DNA from: Haladaptatus caseinilyticus
Lineage (GTDB): Archaea > Halobacteriota > Halobacteria > Halobacteriales > Haladaptataceae
DNA length: 64,000 nt
Direction of reading: 5' to 3'
Assembly (NCBI RefSeq): GCF_026248685.1
Contig: NZ_CP111041.1
Location: 493,466-557,465 of the forward strand
Under the pieces are notes generated by a model. That model saw only the letters and a program-made list of their open reading frames with translations. It had not been told where the DNA came from and did not search any database. Shown in pieces: positions 1 to 7,953 of the stretch (position 1 is its first letter; the number at the start of each line of letters is the position of its first letter). The position numbers and the translations under genes are program-made.

Positions 1-490
1 CGCCAGTTCCAGTCTGGTACAGTATATTTTGTACGATAACTCTCCACGTGGATTTTTCGAGCCCGCGAAATATCCCCACCAGCAATTGCGTTACCACGAC
101 GAACGGAAGTGCAGCGGCGAATATCAACAACACTGGGTGGAATTCGGGCTCGTCGAAAAGGGAAACGATCTGATCGGAAAGCAGGACGAGGCCGCCAGCG
201 AAAATTCCCGCCAGCAAGATGGATGTCAGTAGCGGCAAGTACAGCTCGTCATCGTCGATCCGTCCGAGGTTTCTAGCCACTCCCTCCGGTAATCCGAGAA
301 GGGCGACGATAGAAACGACTTCGACGATGGTAATCCCCAAAACGATTATCCCGTAGTTGCTAGGACCCAGATATCGAGCAGCACCTAGGCGTAAGACGAA
401 GGAACTTCCTGCCCCCAGTAAGTCGCCCACAAATATCAGCGCCGTTCCCTGTACAAAGCGCTGAAATGCGTTTTCGACCCGTTCACTCAT
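1..490 (-). CDS. Polysaccharide flippase (MATE/Wzx-like superfamily), 5' part only
   Basis: The reading frame opens with an ATG at 488-490 on the minus strand (MSERVENAFQRF) and runs off the left edge of the window, so about 163 residues are visible. They show an amphipathic start, then hydrophobic segments with the pattern seen at the N terminus of oligosaccharide flippases: 'GDLLGAGSSFVLRLGAARYLGPSNYG' split over the first two helices, then 'GLPEGVARNLGR' and a third and fourth helix. This is the usual layout of RfbX/Wzx-type exporters, which flip lipid-linked sugars across the cytoplasmic membrane. It lies 66 bases downstream of the beta-helix protein gene and on the same strand as the glycosyltransferase, which supports a surface-glycan cluster. 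The C-terminal part cannot be judged. Confidence 0.8.
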   Translation of the reverse strand, partial: MSERVENAFQRFVQGTALIFVGDLLGAGSSFVLRLGAARYLGPSNYGIIVLGITIVEVVSIVALLGLPEGVARNLGRIDDDELYLPLLTSILLAGIFAGGLVLLSDQIVSLFDEPEFHPVLLIFAAALPFVVVTQLLVGIFRGLEKSTWRVIVQNILYQTGTG

Positions 491-556
491 AGTTTCACAT
501 CGTATTCGTTTGGCGTATTCCCCCGCCGAGGTTGTCATTCGGAGACGTTTCGAGAT

Positions 557-2302
557 TCATGGCCAAACAGCCCATTGTACTTCGATGGGGTTCTCTCGGC
601 CGATTTCCCGAACACCGATCTGTGTACGCCCTTCGTCCGTTGTGACGTACGAATCCGCCTGACCGCGTCCACTCAGCGCCAGGAGGGACACGGATGGATA
701 ATGGACGAAATGAGGATCCGACCAGACTACCTGTGCGCCACCGGGCGTGAGTGAGACTGTGCCAGTGGCCAGCGGCATGGGTGGGCTGTTTCCGACCCGC
801 CGGTTCCCGCGACCGGAGACGTTCCAAGCCTGTCGGGTGTGTCCGGACGCAGAGTTGCCGACGAACGTGTTGAAATTCTCCGTCGGGTTGGCCGTTTCGA
901 TACCGTACGACTGGGTATCGCCCGTATTGTGCATGACGTTCATTCCTACCACGTTGTGGACGGAATTGTACGCTTCCGTCCCCTGTATCAGTATTCCTGG
1001 CGCGGGAGTCGTGCTTGTTCCGTTGTCGACCACGATGTTACCGATGATGCCTCCGTAGGTTCCACCGCGATACACAATACCGGACCCATCGTTACCGGCA
1101 ACGACGTTTCCGATGGTCCCGACGTGAGTCGCTTCGACGAATATTCCGTTCGTTTGACAGTCATGAACGGTGTTGTTCGCAACGACGAGTTCAGTCGGTC
1201 GGTTATTGGTTCCAAACGGACCTACGACGATGCCGCCGTCGGAGAGGGCACCGGCGTTGACGATTTGATTACCGACGATCGCTCCTCCGGTGGAATCCAT
1301 GACAAAGCTGATGGCTTGCGATTGGAAGTCTTTGAAGATATTGCCGTAGACGATCGTGTTTCGGACGTTGTCCTGTGCCATCCCTGTATCGGTGAAGTTC
1401 TCGGCGTAACATCCGCTCATCCTCAAGCTCGTCACCAGGTTGTTGAATACGAAGTCGCACGGTTCACCGTTTTTCCCTCCTCTGTAACCATCACAACCGA
1501 TGATAACGATGTCGTTTCCGCCCGCATTCGCGATTGCGGCACCTTTCGCCGCATCGATGATCGTGAGATTCTGGTACAGAACTGATGAAGCGCCAGGTTC
1601 TTTTTGAATAACGTGCAGGTCTCCACGAGGAATAGTCGTGTCCTGATTCGCCCCGTTCGCGTCGATCCGGAAATCCTTCAACGAGACACCGATACTCCCC
1701 TCGGCAATCGTGATCGCGTGTGTATTGGCTCCGTCGGGGAGTTTCAGGATCGACCCGGAGCGACTCCCTTGAACCGTCACCTTCGAAGAAACTAGTATGG
1801 GCGGATTCTGAATCGTTGTTGTTCCACCGGGAAGGACGACGGTTTCACCATTGGTGGCGTCGTCGAGCGCTTCTTGAATGGTATCGTAATTCGCCGCGTA
1901 GATGACGGTATTGGAGAGCGAACGCAACTGTACTGAATCGACGGTCGGGGAGCGGCCGGAGGTTGTTAACGCCCGCCAGCGATCCCCTTCGCCGATAAAT
2001 TTGTTTTCCGTGTCCAGTGCGAGAAATTTGGCACCTCGGTTGGGTTTGTACGTGCCGAGATTCGATTCACTGTCCCGAATCTCGATGTCGGTGTCGAGGC
2101 GACCGATATTCTCGTTGTATACTCCCCACCAATCTGCAGCATTTCCCTTTGCCGTCTTGTACTTGTGATTATCGGTCATCTTTCCCATTTTCGATACTGC
2201 ACGACTACTACCTGCGAACAGTGAATCGGACGATATCAACGAGCCTGCTCCCGTAAGCAGTTTTAGGTAGGCACGTCTCTCAATTCCACGTTTTCCCCCC
2301 AT
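557..2302 (-). CDS. Tat-exported right-handed beta-helix protein
   Basis: A 581-residue protein with a twin-arginine signal at residues 8-30 (ERRAYLKLLTGAGSL). Around residue 120 is the stretch 'YDTIQEALDDATNGETVVLPGG', the standard entry of pectate-lyase-superfamily beta-helices. Repeated short strands rich in N, G, I and V follow from about 150 to 480 (for example 'GNIVVDN', 'VVANNTVHD', 'IGNVVAGNDGSGI'), which is beta-helix coil structure. The C-terminal 80 residues look like a separate beta domain. Such proteins bind, cleave or epimerise polysaccharide outside the cell; no catalytic set can be assigned here. It sits between a GT2 transferase and a flippase, so a role in exopolysaccharide processing is the natural reading. 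Confidence 0.75.
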   Translation of the reverse strand: MGGKRGIERRAYLKLLTGAGSLISSDSLFAGSSRAVSKMGKMTDNHKYKTAKGNAADWWGVYNENIGRLDTDIEIRDSESNLGTYKPNRGAKFLALDTENKFIGEGDRWRALTTSGRSPTVDSVQLRSLSNTVIYAANYDTIQEALDDATNGETVVLPGGTTTIQNPPILVSSKVTVQGSRSGSILKLPDGANTHAITIAEGSIGVSLKDFRIDANGANQDTTIPRGDLHVIQKEPGASSVLYQNLTIIDAAKGAAIANAGGNDIVIIGCDGYRGGKNGEPCDFVFNNLVTSLRMSGCYAENFTDTGMAQDNVRNTIVYGNIFKDFQSQAISFVMDSTGGAIVGNQIVNAGALSDGGIVVGPFGTNNRPTELVVANNTVHDCQTNGIFVEATHVGTIGNVVAGNDGSGIVYRGGTYGGIIGNIVVDNGTSTTPAPGILIQGTEAYNSVHNVVGMNVMHNTGDTQSYGIETANPTENFNTFVGNSASGHTRQAWNVSGRGNRRVGNSPPMPLATGTVSLTPGGAQVVWSDPHFVHYPSVSLLALSGRGQADSYVTTDEGRTQIGVREIGRENPIEVQWAVWP

Positions 2303-2355
2303 ATGTAGTACTCATACTCGTCGAATCTATTTAAAATGGTTCGTGAAAACCTGTC

Positions 2356-3144
2356 CTACCGGGGAACACGTGACGAATTCAGTATCATATATTTCAGATG
2401 CCGCCATCCATCCGAAAAGCTCTCGAGAGTAGCCTCACCGACGCGTTTGTGATATGTGATGGGTACCTCTCTAATTCGGAATCCGTCCGATACCGCTTTC
2501 ATGATCATTTCGCTCGCGAACTCCATGCCGTCGCTTTCCAATTCGAGTTGAACGAGTACGTCTCGTCGCACGGCTCGAAATCCGCTGTGCGCGTCAGTAA
2601 CGTTCGCATCGAACAACCGATTCAGCATCGCGGTGAGGAACGGATTACCGACGTACTGATGAAGGGCCGGCATCGCACCCGGTTCGATACGTCCTTTGAA
2701 CCGACTACCCAGGACGAGATCAGCTTCGTCCTCCATCAATGGAGTCAATAATTTCGGGAGTTCCTCGAAGTCGTAGGACATATCGGCATCCCCGATCACG
2801 ACGAAATCGCCATGGACACGTTCGAACGCGTACTTGTATGCGTTCCCATATCCCATAGATGGGGGACTGATAACTATTGCGCCGTACTCCTGTGCGATGT
2901 CCGGTGTGTGGTCGGTGGAGCTATCGCTCACGATGATCTCGATCTCCATGTCTGTGGCGTCCATGACGTGGTGAATGCGGTCCAGACACTCGGAGATTCC
3001 CTCTTCCTCGTTACGAGTTGGAAGAACGACACTCAGTGATGGTGTTTCGTGGTCATCGAGACTACTAGTGGTCGTGTCGCTTCTCGTGACGACGGCTTCT
3101 GAACTCCGTACCAACGAATCCTTCCGGTGCTCTTCAGATGCCAT
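2356..3144 (-). CDS. Family 2 glycosyltransferase (dolichyl-phosphate sugar synthase-like)
   Basis: The start at 3144 (MASEEHRKD) is preferred to an upstream in-frame ATG because a GGAGG lies 12 bases before it and the family core begins soon after; this gives 262 residues. 'SLSVVLPTRNEEEGI' is the GT-A entry strand, 'VVSDSSTDHT' the nucleotide-binding aspartate region, and 'VVIGDADMSYDFEEL' carries the DxD motif that holds the divalent metal and sugar nucleotide. 'LGSRFKGRIEPGAMP' and 'DAHSGFRAVRR' are characteristic of polyprenol-phosphate mannosyl/glucosyl transferases. There is no C-terminal membrane segment. It would load a sugar onto a lipid carrier for the surface glycans built by this minus-strand cluster. 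Confidence 0.85.
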   Translation of the reverse strand: MASEEHRKDSLVRSSEAVVTRSDTTTSSLDDHETPSLSVVLPTRNEEEGISECLDRIHHVMDATDMEIEIIVSDSSTDHTPDIAQEYGAIVISPPSMGYGNAYKYAFERVHGDFVVIGDADMSYDFEELPKLLTPLMEDEADLVLGSRFKGRIEPGAMPALHQYVGNPFLTAMLNRLFDANVTDAHSGFRAVRRDVLVQLELESDGMEFASEMIMKAVSDGFRIREVPITYHKRVGEATLESFSDGWRHLKYMILNSSRVPR

Positions 3145-3483
3145 ATGACTCCATTGCCTCCGGTGATAATCCTCCGGACACTGCGAGTTCGCCAAGTCGA
3201 ACACGGACCGTATCGCGTCGTTCGCCTACACGTGGTTGGCGTCCAGCGTCAAATGATGTGTTCTCGAAGTCACTCTTTTCTCCCCTCGTTGGATGTCTTT
3301 TACCCATAAGTAACCGTCCAACATCCGATTGGATAACCTCATCTCGTGGCGAAATCGTCGCGCATTGCGTTTTCATATTAAAAGCTTCCGGTGACAGAAG
3401 AGTCAGATAGCCTCGTAGTTCGTTTGACTCGATCGAAAGGCAGAATGGTTATGCGTACACTACCCGTATTTCTACTGAGACCG
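3145..3483. other. Intergenic region between divergent genes
   Basis: This 339-base stretch separates the minus-strand glycosyltransferase from the plus-strand regulator and should hold both promoters. The overlapping short frames in it lack recognisable motifs and are not called. An AT-rich patch at about 3371-3383 (cattttcatattaaaagc region) could supply a TATA box for rightward transcription. Confidence 0.4.
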
Positions 3484-4275
3484 ATGGGGAACACTCGTGA
3501 GTCGGCCGCATCCCTGTTCGAACTAGTTAATCAACGGTACGACGTACTCGTATGTCTCGATTCGATGGTTTGCGAAAAGCGGGATTTAATGGCGGAGCTC
3601 GATATTTCTCGCTCAACGATAGATCGTGCGCTTCACGAGTTGGAAACGGAACAACTGGTTACAAGAAAGAATCCCAAATATCGGATTACACTGTACGGCC
3701 GCACTCTTTTAGCCTGTTACGAGTCGATTCTCACTACCAGTACGTACGCACAAAGAGCAAAGCCCCTATTAGTGCTCCTCCCGCCGGACATCAACTTCGA
3801 ATTCAGCCTCCTCATCGATGCTGAGATTCATCTTACCGCGGCATCCGTCCCTGATACACCGATAACTCGAATCGTGGACCTGATCGAAGAGGCGAATCAC
3901 CTCAAAGGACTTGTGTATGCACACACCTCACCCGAGGCTATAGAGTTCTTTCAGAACCAGATACTCCACGATAAAATATCGGCGGAACTGGTGTTTCGGG
4001 ACGAGATATATACCGTTTTGGATGATGAGTATCCCGAGATCGTAGCAAATATCAACGGGAGGGATAACTTCACGGGATACTTGGTTACCGAACTATCGTA
4101 CAGTCTACTTCTCTTCTCTACGGAACGTGGGACCGTTGTCTGTCTCATCGTGTATGATGATAATCAGCAGCTTCGGGGAATAATCGTAAATGACACCGAA
4201 CGGGCTGTTGCATGGGGTGAAGAGACATACGAACGGTATCGACGCCAAGCAGTCCCCTGTGACGAGAAGGGATAA
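3484..4275 (+). CDS. Winged-helix regulator, FilR1 type
   Basis: The start at 3484 (MGNTRESAASLF) gives 263 residues and places the helix-turn-helix at residues 15-65. 'ELDISRSTIDRALHELETEQLV' is the recognition-helix region, and 'YRITLYGRTLLACYE' closes the winged helix. The remaining 170 residues match the layout of the FilR1 middle domain found in archaeal regulators, with alternating beta and alpha segments and the ending 'VWGEETYERYR'-like 'AWGEETYERYRRQA'. The family acts as cytoplasmic transcription factors; ligand and targets are unknown. An upstream in-frame GTG at 3391 would add a basic stretch not typical of the family. It is divergent from the glycosyltransferase and may control it. 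Confidence 0.7.
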   Translation: MGNTRESAASLFELVNQRYDVLVCLDSMVCEKRDLMAELDISRSTIDRALHELETEQLVTRKNPKYRITLYGRTLLACYESILTTSTYAQRAKPLLVLLPPDINFEFSLLIDAEIHLTAASVPDTPITRIVDLIEEANHLKGLVYAHTSPEAIEFFQNQILHDKISAELVFRDEIYTVLDDEYPEIVANINGRDNFTGYLVTELSYSLLLFSTERGTVVCLIVYDDNQQLRGIIVNDTERAVAWGEETYERYRRQAVPCDEKG

Positions 4276-4336
4276 CGACGTTTGCTGGTCTCGTTGACCA
4301 CTACGGTTAGGTCTCCCGGCTATCGTATTACCGTGG

Positions 4337-5458
4337 CTAACCGTAATCGTAACCAATCGTGCGGTCATCCTTCAAACGACGTGCATTTTGAATGCGGAAA
4401 GTAATATCCTCGATCGTGTATTCCTCAAATCCTTGTGTTGCCAACCGTCCGTAGACGAAATCGAGCAGATCCAACTCCTGTAGAAGACGACGAGTTTCAT
4501 CGCGATCTAGTTCTAACAGCTGTTGTGCTTCATAAAGGGTTCTCGCCTTTTTGACCGCCGTTTGGATATCCTCGAGTGTCAAATGCGGTGGAATCTCGAT
4601 GGAACTATGCTCGACAGAATCCAGAAGGAGCGGTTCATCTTGTGATCGCTGGATTCGATCGGACGAACAGCCCTCTGAGTCATCAGTTGCCGCCATCTCA
4701 CTGTGCAGTAACCGTGAACAAGCCGCATCCACCTTCGGTGAACTTTGACCATCTCGGTTCGTGATGACCGGTGTCGTTGAAATCGTTCGAGGGGGTGATT
4801 GAAGGGAGTCGTTGGATGACGTCTCGTTTTCATCCGAGGTATTTTTTCCGTCCAGGGGTGGTATCGAATCTGGATCCAGTTCGAGTAATCTACGTGTTAA
4901 ATTCGGTCTCGACTGTGATGTCGGTTTGTGAATGCCGTAATCGATCATATACCGGCGAACCGTCTGAGGTGTGACATCGACATCCAATGCAGTAGTCATC
5001 TCGGGAAAGGTATCGTATTCTTCGTAAACCTCTTCCAACTTTTCTCGGTTCCGGTAGAGAGGGACCGATGGGTTAGTTTCTGATGACGGATCTGCATTCG
5101 TATTGGACGTTACTGGGGTATCGTCTCCGGTTTCCAGATCTATTTCTTGTTGGGGTGATGGTTCGGCCGAATACTCGTCTTCGTGATCGACAGTCGCTTC
5201 GAACTCGACGTATAGTGATCCATCCTCCTGTATCGCAACAGAAGTGGGGCTGAGCATCACGAGGTTGTTGATGGACTGTCCCTGGAGAAAGGGGAGCTGA
5301 ACGCCGAGAGTTATACTCAGTCGTTCGTTCCGGATAGATACTTCACTTTTGGGAATGACCGTCGTGAGGGTCGCAGGATCCTCATCAACAGGATAGGTGA
5401 TCATTTCTAACTGATCGATCAGATCCCCTATTTCCCGGAATGCGTCGCTAATCCCCAT
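4337..5458 (-). CDS. Haloarchaeal protein of unknown function with a helix-turn-helix-like segment
   Basis: About 373 residues starting MGISDAFREIGDLID; a second ATG four codons upstream (5470) is possible. The N-terminal ~110 residues look like a beta-rich domain. A low-complexity acidic/Ser-Thr linker follows. Near residue 150 is 'LEEVYEEYDTFPEMTTALDV' followed by 'TPQTVRRYMIDYGIHKP', which has the shape of a homeodomain-like DNA-binding helix pair. Towards the C terminus two further helical segments ('LTLEDIQTAVKKARTLYEAQ' and 'RRLLQELDLLDFVYGRL') look like another small helical module. I do not recognise a named family. It is convergent with the FilR1-type gene, the two stops lying about 60 bases apart. 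Confidence 0.6.
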   Translation of the reverse strand: MGISDAFREIGDLIDQLEMITYPVDEDPATLTTVIPKSEVSIRNERLSITLGVQLPFLQGQSINNLVMLSPTSVAIQEDGSLYVEFEATVDHEDEYSAEPSPQQEIDLETGDDTPVTSNTNADPSSETNPSVPLYRNREKLEEVYEEYDTFPEMTTALDVDVTPQTVRRYMIDYGIHKPTSQSRPNLTRRLLELDPDSIPPLDGKNTSDENETSSNDSLQSPPRTISTTPVITNRDGQSSPKVDAACSRLLHSEMAATDDSEGCSSDRIQRSQDEPLLLDSVEHSSIEIPPHLTLEDIQTAVKKARTLYEAQQLLELDRDETRRLLQELDLLDFVYGRLATQGFEEYTIEDITFRIQNARRLKDDRTIGYDYG

Positions 5459-5470
5459 GATTACTGTCAT

Positions 5471-5863
5471 ACCATTATCTCCCTACTTACTTTGTTATTC
5501 ACCCCGCGCAATTTCTCTCTTGTAGGTTACCTCACAGTATGAATATGAGTCCATTTTTGGTACCGCTCGTTTGTTTGCCACCGAGAGGCCTGTGGTAGAG
5601 CGAGCGGTTGCGGGAGGAATCGTCAATTTGCGTTTAGCCATGGATAGACTGTCCCACTCCGAATCCAAAATCCATCCGTCCTCCATGGTGGAGTTTGAGA
5701 TGAATTCTCAGTGCTGCACCGGACACGACAGTTGCCGAGGATGAGACTGACTAGTGGCGACCGACGTTGCTAATTTCGAACTTCTGTTTCCGTCGCTGGG
5801 TAATCCATCGCATCAGTATCAGGGTGAGAGAACCGTCGTTGGATCTGTGTGGTGAAATAGAAT
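5471..5863. other. Intergenic, no supported gene
   Basis: About 390 bases between two minus-strand genes. A 63-codon minus-strand frame is present, but it has no family signal and an unusually basic composition for a halophile, so it is not called. The sequence near 5850-5863 is AT-rich and belongs to the 3' flank of the following gene. Confidence 0.4.
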
Positions 5864-6427
5864 TTAAATCATCCAAGAGTCATATGTGTTAAAGACTGAA
5901 ATTATAAGGAATACCGATACGATGAGTCCATTCAGTTCCATTCCATTCAGAAGAGCTGGGTTGATAAAGTTTATCGAAGATGCCAAAATGATGAATGAAC
6001 AGAAAACCCCGGCTAACAAATAGTAGATCTCCCATGAGTGCTGAGGAGCCGACCGAATGCGCAGATACTGAGCCACTTCTTCAGTTTTCGGTGTTGGTCG
6101 TATTTTTTTCTGAGCATCATTGTAGCGGATGATCTGTTGTCGTTCGAGTCTTGGTAGCTGTCGTTGTACCAAGGAATTGTAAACGATTTTTTGCTGATAT
6201 CCTGAAACGTCATCGACCGTCACGTCGTTTTCCTCGGCTGCGATCGTTCTCGCCAACACACTCACTTTGACAGCGCCATCGTGGTGCTGAAAGTATTCGA
6301 TGATCGCTCGAGATCGTGAATTTGCCAATAAATCGTATGCCTCTTCCATCTCTTCCATACTGTTATGGGACTCTTCGGTCGGTATTGGCTTGAGCGGCCG
6401 ACCGGAATCTAACTCGTATCTACCCAT
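5864..6427 (-). CDS. Membrane-anchored winged-helix protein, DUF7344 type
   Basis: A 187-residue protein. Residues 25-115 form a winged helix: 'EEAYDLLANSRSRAIIEYFQ' opens the domain in the way typical of haloarchaeal DUF7344 proteins, and 'YNSLVQRQLPRLERQQIIRYN' covers the recognition helix and wing. Two hydrophobic segments follow at about 138-158 (YYLLAGVFCSFIILASSI) and 165-182 (LNGLIVSVFLIISVF), so the DNA-binding part would sit on the cytoplasmic face of the membrane. Family members are thought to be one-component regulators, but targets are unknown. It is flanked by long AT-rich non-coding stretches. Confidence 0.7.
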   Translation of the reverse strand: MGRYELDSGRPLKPIPTEESHNSMEEMEEAYDLLANSRSRAIIEYFQHHDGAVKVSVLARTIAAEENDVTVDDVSGYQQKIVYNSLVQRQLPRLERQQIIRYNDAQKKIRPTPKTEEVAQYLRIRSAPQHSWEIYYLLAGVFCSFIILASSINFINPALLNGMELNGLIVSVFLIISVFNTYDSWMI

Positions 6428-7059
6428 AGGTAATTCCCCTCATGTTGTTAGACATCGCAGAGGCACTTATACGCTGTAGAACGTACAACAATGTACAATG
6501 GTTTCATTTCACACCCATTACTATAATTTCATCCAAAATATTGTAGATATTGAGGGCGAGTTTGATTAAAGACCGCGATAAATTATGGCGCACGGACAAG
6601 TTCCGATTCAAAGAGTATCGAAAACTGTAATGAGATCGTTTGGTGAAAATGAGATACTAACAGTCAATAGTGACTGATGAACGTAGGAGTACTGGTTAGC
6701 AACGAATATTTACTGCTAATCTTGAATTCGTTCGGTCAGACCGAGTAATGGGGGCGAGAAGAGAAATTTTCACGGATGAATGGTAATACTTAAACCATAA
6801 TTGTTTATAATGCCCATAACAAAGTTAGGATTGTAATGGACAATAGTATGGAAGTTCGGAAATCTCCGAATTGAGTTACGAACGAACTATCTTTAATTGT
6901 GATGAGTAGGTACGAGTTAACAGAAAATAGCTGCGGTAACGCCTACTTAACATCAAATGATTGTTGGTAGTCCAGCCATCTGGCTATAGTTTACCGAGTC
7001 TAGTACACGATAGGAGTACAAATGAAAACCGATACTCATCAGCGGAGCTACTGCCGAAA
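6428..7059. other. AT-rich intergenic region without a supported gene
   Basis: This 630-base stretch is much richer in A and T than its neighbours. It contains several TATA-like runs (for example near 6475-6540 and 6790-6815) but no frame with family signal. It may be regulatory or decayed sequence. Confidence 0.5.
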
Positions 7060-7305
7060 TCAATTGTGATTTCTCAGGCGGATCGTTTTTTCCCCAGCAT
7101 ACCAAACCCGCCCTTGAGGATGAGTGCGTGATAGCCATCCCTCCTCTTCGAGTTCACGAAGGATGCTCCGGATAGTGCTGTCGGAAGGGGTAGATTCGCT
7201 CGGTAAATCAAGACAGTCACGGAGTTCGGGCGCACGGAATTCATCCTGTTCACATACCAGTAACACCGCTTTAGAAGCGATATAGACTGCTCGATGTTCG
7301 ACCAT
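7060..7305 (-). CDS. Small winged-helix protein, tandem paralogue 1
   Basis: An 81-residue protein. 'VEHRAVYIASKAVLLVCEQDEF' is the first helix, 'APELRDCLDL' the turn helix, 'DSTIRSILRELEEEGWLSRTH' the recognition helix, and 'PQGRVWYAGEKT' the wing. It is clearly related to the gene at 7435-7671: both share 'EEGWL/ASGWL', 'HP(Q/E)GRVWY(A/S)GEK' and the same helix spacing. At this size it is a single DNA-binding domain without an effector domain. Operon membership with its paralogue is plausible since they lie 129 bases apart on one strand. Confidence 0.7.
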   Translation of the reverse strand: MVEHRAVYIASKAVLLVCEQDEFRAPELRDCLDLPSESTPSDSTIRSILRELEEEGWLSRTHPQGRVWYAGEKTIRLRNHN

Positions 7306-7434
7306 CGTTTATCCGCTACCCCCTTACTTCTTCATTCTTCTCGAATATTAACTAGCTGACTGTTGATGATGGTTTGGAGGTTCTTCCCGAAAGGAATAGT
7401 AATTTATTCAAAAGTAATCCTGTTGGTGTGGTGA

Positions 7435-7671
7435 TTATTTTAAAAATTCTTTGAGCTTTTCCCCCGAATACCAAACCCGACCTTCGGGATGTTTTCGCTC
7501 GAGCCAACCACTCGCCTCGAGTTGCCGAAGCACTCGCCGAATCATACCGTCCGACGGCTGGTTTCCCCCGAAGTCAGCCCGGCTTTTTACATCGGGAAGG
7601 CGGAGTTCTCCCTTTCTCTTTGCTATCAGGAGTGCAGTCGTTACAACCTTCGTTGCTCGGTGGTGGGCCAT
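7435..7671 (-). CDS. Small winged-helix protein, tandem paralogue 2
   Basis: A 78-residue protein with the same architecture as the neighbour at 7060-7305: 'HHRATKVVTTALLIAKRKGEL', 'LPDVKSR', 'DGMIRRVLRQLEASGWLERKH' and the wing 'PEGRVWYSGEKL'. It is more basic in the recognition helix than its paralogue. The pair probably arose by local duplication. No ligand-binding part is present, so DNA binding is the only function that can be inferred. Confidence 0.7.
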   Translation of the reverse strand: MAHHRATKVVTTALLIAKRKGELRLPDVKSRADFGGNQPSDGMIRRVLRQLEASGWLERKHPEGRVWYSGEKLKEFLK

Positions 7672-7953
7672 CTAACGGGAAGACGTACACAACCGAGATA
7701 AGTATTCATCAGCTAATAGGTGATCCCTCCAGTTAGGCCGATTCTATGCGTATAGCATGTTGGACGGGTCGTTCACGAGGAGAATATCGAAGTAGGAGTA
7801 ACCGAATCGCGCTGTTACTCACGAGGTACCTATCACCGGTTACTTACCATGGATACACGGTACACAAATCAATAACCCTGTGTCACGGATGAACTGTGAG
7901 TTCTAACAAAAAGAGAAACGGAATTCTCAGTTGTATTGCGAAAGATGATGAAA

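Noticed and set aside
839..1585. 248-codon plus-strand frame across the beta-helix gene
   Set aside because: It lies opposite a Tat-signal protein with evident beta-helix coils and has no motif of its own.
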